Assembly (NCBI RefSeq): GCF_016811105.1
Contig: NZ_JAFBGM010000001.1
Span: 434,001-498,000, forward strand
Reading direction: 5' to 3'
Source of the DNA: Aurantibacter crassamenti
GTDB lineage: Bacteria > Bacteroidota > Bacteroidia > Flavobacteriales > Flavobacteriaceae
Length of the DNA stretch: 64,000 nt
Shown: one piece after another, positions 62,202 through 64,000 of the stretch
Numbering within the stretch: position 1 is the first letter of the stretch
How the letters are laid out: the number at the start of each line of letters is the position of its first letter
Program-made: the position numbers and the translations under genes
Notes under the pieces: generated by a model
Told to the model about the DNA's origin: nothing
The model's database searches: none
Seen by the model: the letters and a program-made list of their open reading frames with translations, nothing else

Positions 62202-62789
62202 ATGTCTGCAAACAAAAAAGTGTTATTAATCAACGGCCACCCTGATAGTGAGAGTTTTAATTTTAGCCTCGCACAAGCCTATATAAAGGGACTTGAAAAA
62301 TCACAAGCTAGTGTGCAAGTAGTAAATATTAGAGATTTAGAATTCAATCCTAATTTACAATATGGCTATAGAAAACGAACTGAATTGGAGCCCGATTTAG
62401 TTGAAGCGTGGAAAAAAATACAATGGGCAGACCATATGGTTTTTATTTTTCCGGTATGGTGGGGCGGTCTTCCAGCAGTAACCAAAGGTTTTTTTGACCG
62501 TTTATTTTTACCAGATTTTGCATTTAAAAAAAGAGAAGGTTCCGTTTGGTGGGATAAATACCTCACCGGGAAATCAGCCAGAATAATTTGCACAATGGAT
62601 CAACCAGCATGGTACTATAGATTGATAAATGGAAGGCCAAGTTATTATGCAATTAAGAAATTGACTTTTAATTTTGTGGGCATAAAACCAGTTCGAGTCA
62701 CTTCAATAGGTCCTTTACGCTTATCAAAAGCTGAATTCAGAGAAAAATGGTTGAATAAAGTTGAGCGACTGGGCGAAAAAATAAAATAA
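62202..62789 (+). CDS. NAD(P)H-dependent flavodoxin-like oxidoreductase
   Basis: This 195-residue protein has the flavodoxin-like fold of the KefF/MdaB/NQO family. It has an FMN/FAD phosphate loop (LLINGHPDSESFNFSLAQAY), the segment WADHMVFIFPVWWGGLPAVTKGFFDRLF, a flavin-contacting WYYRLINGRPSYYAIKK region and an end strand VGIKPVRVTSIGPL. It is likely a quinone or azo reductase that protects against oxidative stress. It leads a three-gene unit: ArsC-like follows after 15 bases. Confidence 0.9.
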   Translation: MSANKKVLLINGHPDSESFNFSLAQAYIKGLEKSQASVQVVNIRDLEFNPNLQYGYRKRTELEPDLVEAWKKIQWADHMVFIFPVWWGGLPAVTKGFFDRLFLPDFAFKKREGSVWWDKYLTGKSARIICTMDQPAWYYRLINGRPSYYAIKKLTFNFVGIKPVRVTSIGPLRLSKAEFREKWLNKVERLGEKIK

Positions 62790-62804
62790 GCAAAAATAGT
62801 ACTG

Positions 62805-63158
62805 ATGAAAAAAATTTACCACCTAGCATCTTGTTCAACGTGCCAACGAATTATTAAAGAATTACAACCTTTAGATGGTTTCATTCTACAAGATATTAAG
62901 ACCGAACTCATTACAGAAGAGCAACTTGATGAAATGAAAAATCTTGCAGGTAGTTATGAAGCTTTGTTCAGTAGAAGAGCGATGCTTTTTCGCAAAAGGG
63001 GACTACATGAGCAAACACTAACTGAAACAGATTATAAAAATTTAATTTTAGAACATTACACTTTCTTAAGCCGACCAGTAATTTTATTCAACAATCAGAT
63101 TTTTGTTGGCAATAGTAAAAAAGTGGTTGCAGCAGCCGCTGCAACAATTCATTCGTGA
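62805..63158 (+). CDS. ArsC/Spx-family thioredoxin-like protein
   Basis: This 117-residue protein has a CxxC motif at Cys10/Cys13 (CSTCQRI), an ArsC-like fold with LQDIKTELITEEQL, and the cis-Pro-containing LSRPVILFNNQIFVGNS region. Family members are arsenate reductases or redox regulators such as Spx; the Arg residues of a full arsenate site are not all evident, so the generic ArsC/Spx call is safer. Its TGA overlaps the GTG start of the transporter gene. Confidence 0.88.
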   Translation: MKKIYHLASCSTCQRIIKELQPLDGFILQDIKTELITEEQLDEMKNLAGSYEALFSRRAMLFRKRGLHEQTLTETDYKNLILEHYTFLSRPVILFNNQIFVGNSKKVVAAAAATIHS

Positions 63159-64000
63159 GTAAAAGAACATTAGCAATATTAGCTGCAATAGCAGCAACTA
63201 TCATTTACGGCCTCAACCATACTATCGCAAAGGGGGTAATGCCCAATCACGTGCAACCCTTTGGTTTTATTATTTTTCGGGTTGGTGGGGCGGCCCTACT
63301 TTTTTGGCTTATCTCAATTTTTGGACCTAAAGAGCAAATAGACCGAAAAGATTATTGGCGCATGATACTTTGCGCAGTTTTGGGCATGGGTCTAAATATG
63401 CTTGTGTTTTTTAAAGGCTTATCATTATCAACCCCCATTAATAGTGCTGTTTTAATTACTATCACCCCAATTATTGTATTGATTCTTTCCGCAATATTTA
63501 TAAAGGAAAAAATATCAAGACGGAAGATTTTAGGTATCACAATAGGATTAATTGGCGCCTTAGGTTTGGTGTTTTTCAGCACAGAAAGTAGGCATGATGC
63601 ACCTAACATTCCATTAGGTAATTTCTTTATTCTAATGAATTCTGTGTTTTATGGTTCTTATTTAATTGCAGTAAAACCGTTGCTAGCCAAATATCATCCT
63701 TTTACATTTATGAAATGGCTGTTCACTTTGGGTATTGTCATCTGCCTACCATTTGGGTACCAAGAATTTACAGAAATAGACTTCGTAAATTTGCCTTCAG
63801 AAGCAATTTGGAGTATTGTTTATGTAGTTCTAGGAACTACTTTTTGCACCTATCTCTTTAATATTTTCGCTTTAACCCAATTAAGGGCTTCTACCCTCAG
63901 CGCCTTTGTTTATGTACAACCACTTATAGGAATTCTATTTGCAACACTAACCGGAAGAGACTCTTTAACTACCCTAAAAATAATGGCTGCTTCAATGGTA
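63155..64000 (+). CDS. EamA-family (DMT) transporter, 3' end outside window
   Basis: The GTG at 63155 overlaps the ArsC-like stop (GTGA), and the frame remains open for 282 codons to the window end. The sequence starts (M)SKRTLAILAAIAATIIYGLN and has the EamA marks: an IFRVGGAALLFWL stretch in the first repeat, LSLSTPINSAVLITITPIIV, then the second repeat with YGSYLIAVKPLLAKYHP and LRASTLSAFVYVQPLIGILF. About eight to nine of the ten helices are visible. It exports or imports an unknown small metabolite. The GTG start explains why simple ATG searches may miss it. Confidence 0.9.
   Translation, partial: MSKRTLAILAAIAATIIYGLNHTIAKGVMPNHVQPFGFIIFRVGGAALLFWLISIFGPKEQIDRKDYWRMILCAVLGMGLNMLVFFKGLSLSTPINSAVLITITPIIVLILSAIFIKEKISRRKILGITIGLIGALGLVFFSTESRHDAPNIPLGNFFILMNSVFYGSYLIAVKPLLAKYHPFTFMKWLFTLGIVICLPFGYQEFTEIDFVNLPSEAIWSIVYVVLGTTFCTYLFNIFALTQLRASTLSAFVYVQPLIGILFATLTGRDSLTTLKIMAASMV

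Overview
The window reads as chromosomal DNA of a low-GC marine-type Bacteroidota, most likely a member of the Flavobacteriaceae. The evidence is a giant adhesin with a type IX secretion (T9SS) type B C-terminal sorting domain, four TonB-dependent receptors, many lipoproteins, promoter boxes of the Bacteroidota TAnnTTTG type, the alpha2 form of GlyRS, and flavobacterial gene neighbourhoods such as ileS-dksA-lspA and DUF3108-TDO-M23 peptidase-pgi. I see no rRNA, tRNA, CRISPR array, transposase, phage gene or plasmid origin. Composition looks even, so this is mostly core genome with some surface-related accessory genes.

Layout. 1-4562: end of a flippase-like membrane protein, a degenerate esterase-like protein, radA, a very small membrane protein and an aldo/keto reductase. 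4860-14144: a 2802-residue SprB-like modular adhesin, then a lipoprotein with a PLAT-like domain. 14208-20935: xth, an outer-membrane barrel, a TonB receptor, glyS, a coiled-coil membrane protein and comF. 21008-26666: an Ig-like lipoprotein, a four-PAS histidine kinase with its response regulator, an omega-amidase and an ankyrin protein. 26878-29124: katG, divergent from the ankyrin gene. 29183-34441: a TonB receptor and a DUF5689/lamin-tail lipoprotein, divergent from a secreted EEP-family nuclease or phosphodiesterase. This looks like a nucleic-acid or phosphate scavenging locus. 34495-39266: small secreted proteins, a DUF1080 lipoprotein, a four-helix membrane protein and a second large TonB receptor.

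39440-44180 is a minus-strand operon read as DUF3108, tryptophan 2,3-dioxygenase, M23 peptidase, pgi. 44706-48776 is uvrC followed by a PlpD-like patatin/barrel protein. 49174-55037 holds a small membrane protein and 5-FTHF cyclo-ligase facing ileS-dksA-DUF4097-lspA. 55336 is a LEA-like repeat lipoprotein. 55787-58920 is recO coupled to a heme-type TonB receptor. 59049-60437 is gdhA, and directly upstream of it lies a clearly broken trans-sulfuration enzyme gene. 60898-64000 holds a DUF3298 lipoprotein, DinB, then an oxidoreductase-ArsC-EamA operon cut by the window end.

The most notable points are these. The IleRS class I signature is GIHH instead of HxGH, a swap linked to mupirocin hyper-resistance. 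The trans-sulfuration enzyme has an internal deletion. The TonB receptor/DUF5689-LTD/nuclease locus has repeated elements in its divergent promoter region. Several enzyme-family proteins have changed key residues: M23 HxH to HxC, an esterase nucleophile Ser to Asp, and a DksA-like protein without its zinc cysteines. Several genes are too short for routine annotation. All functional calls come from reading the sequence and from family knowledge; no database search was run.
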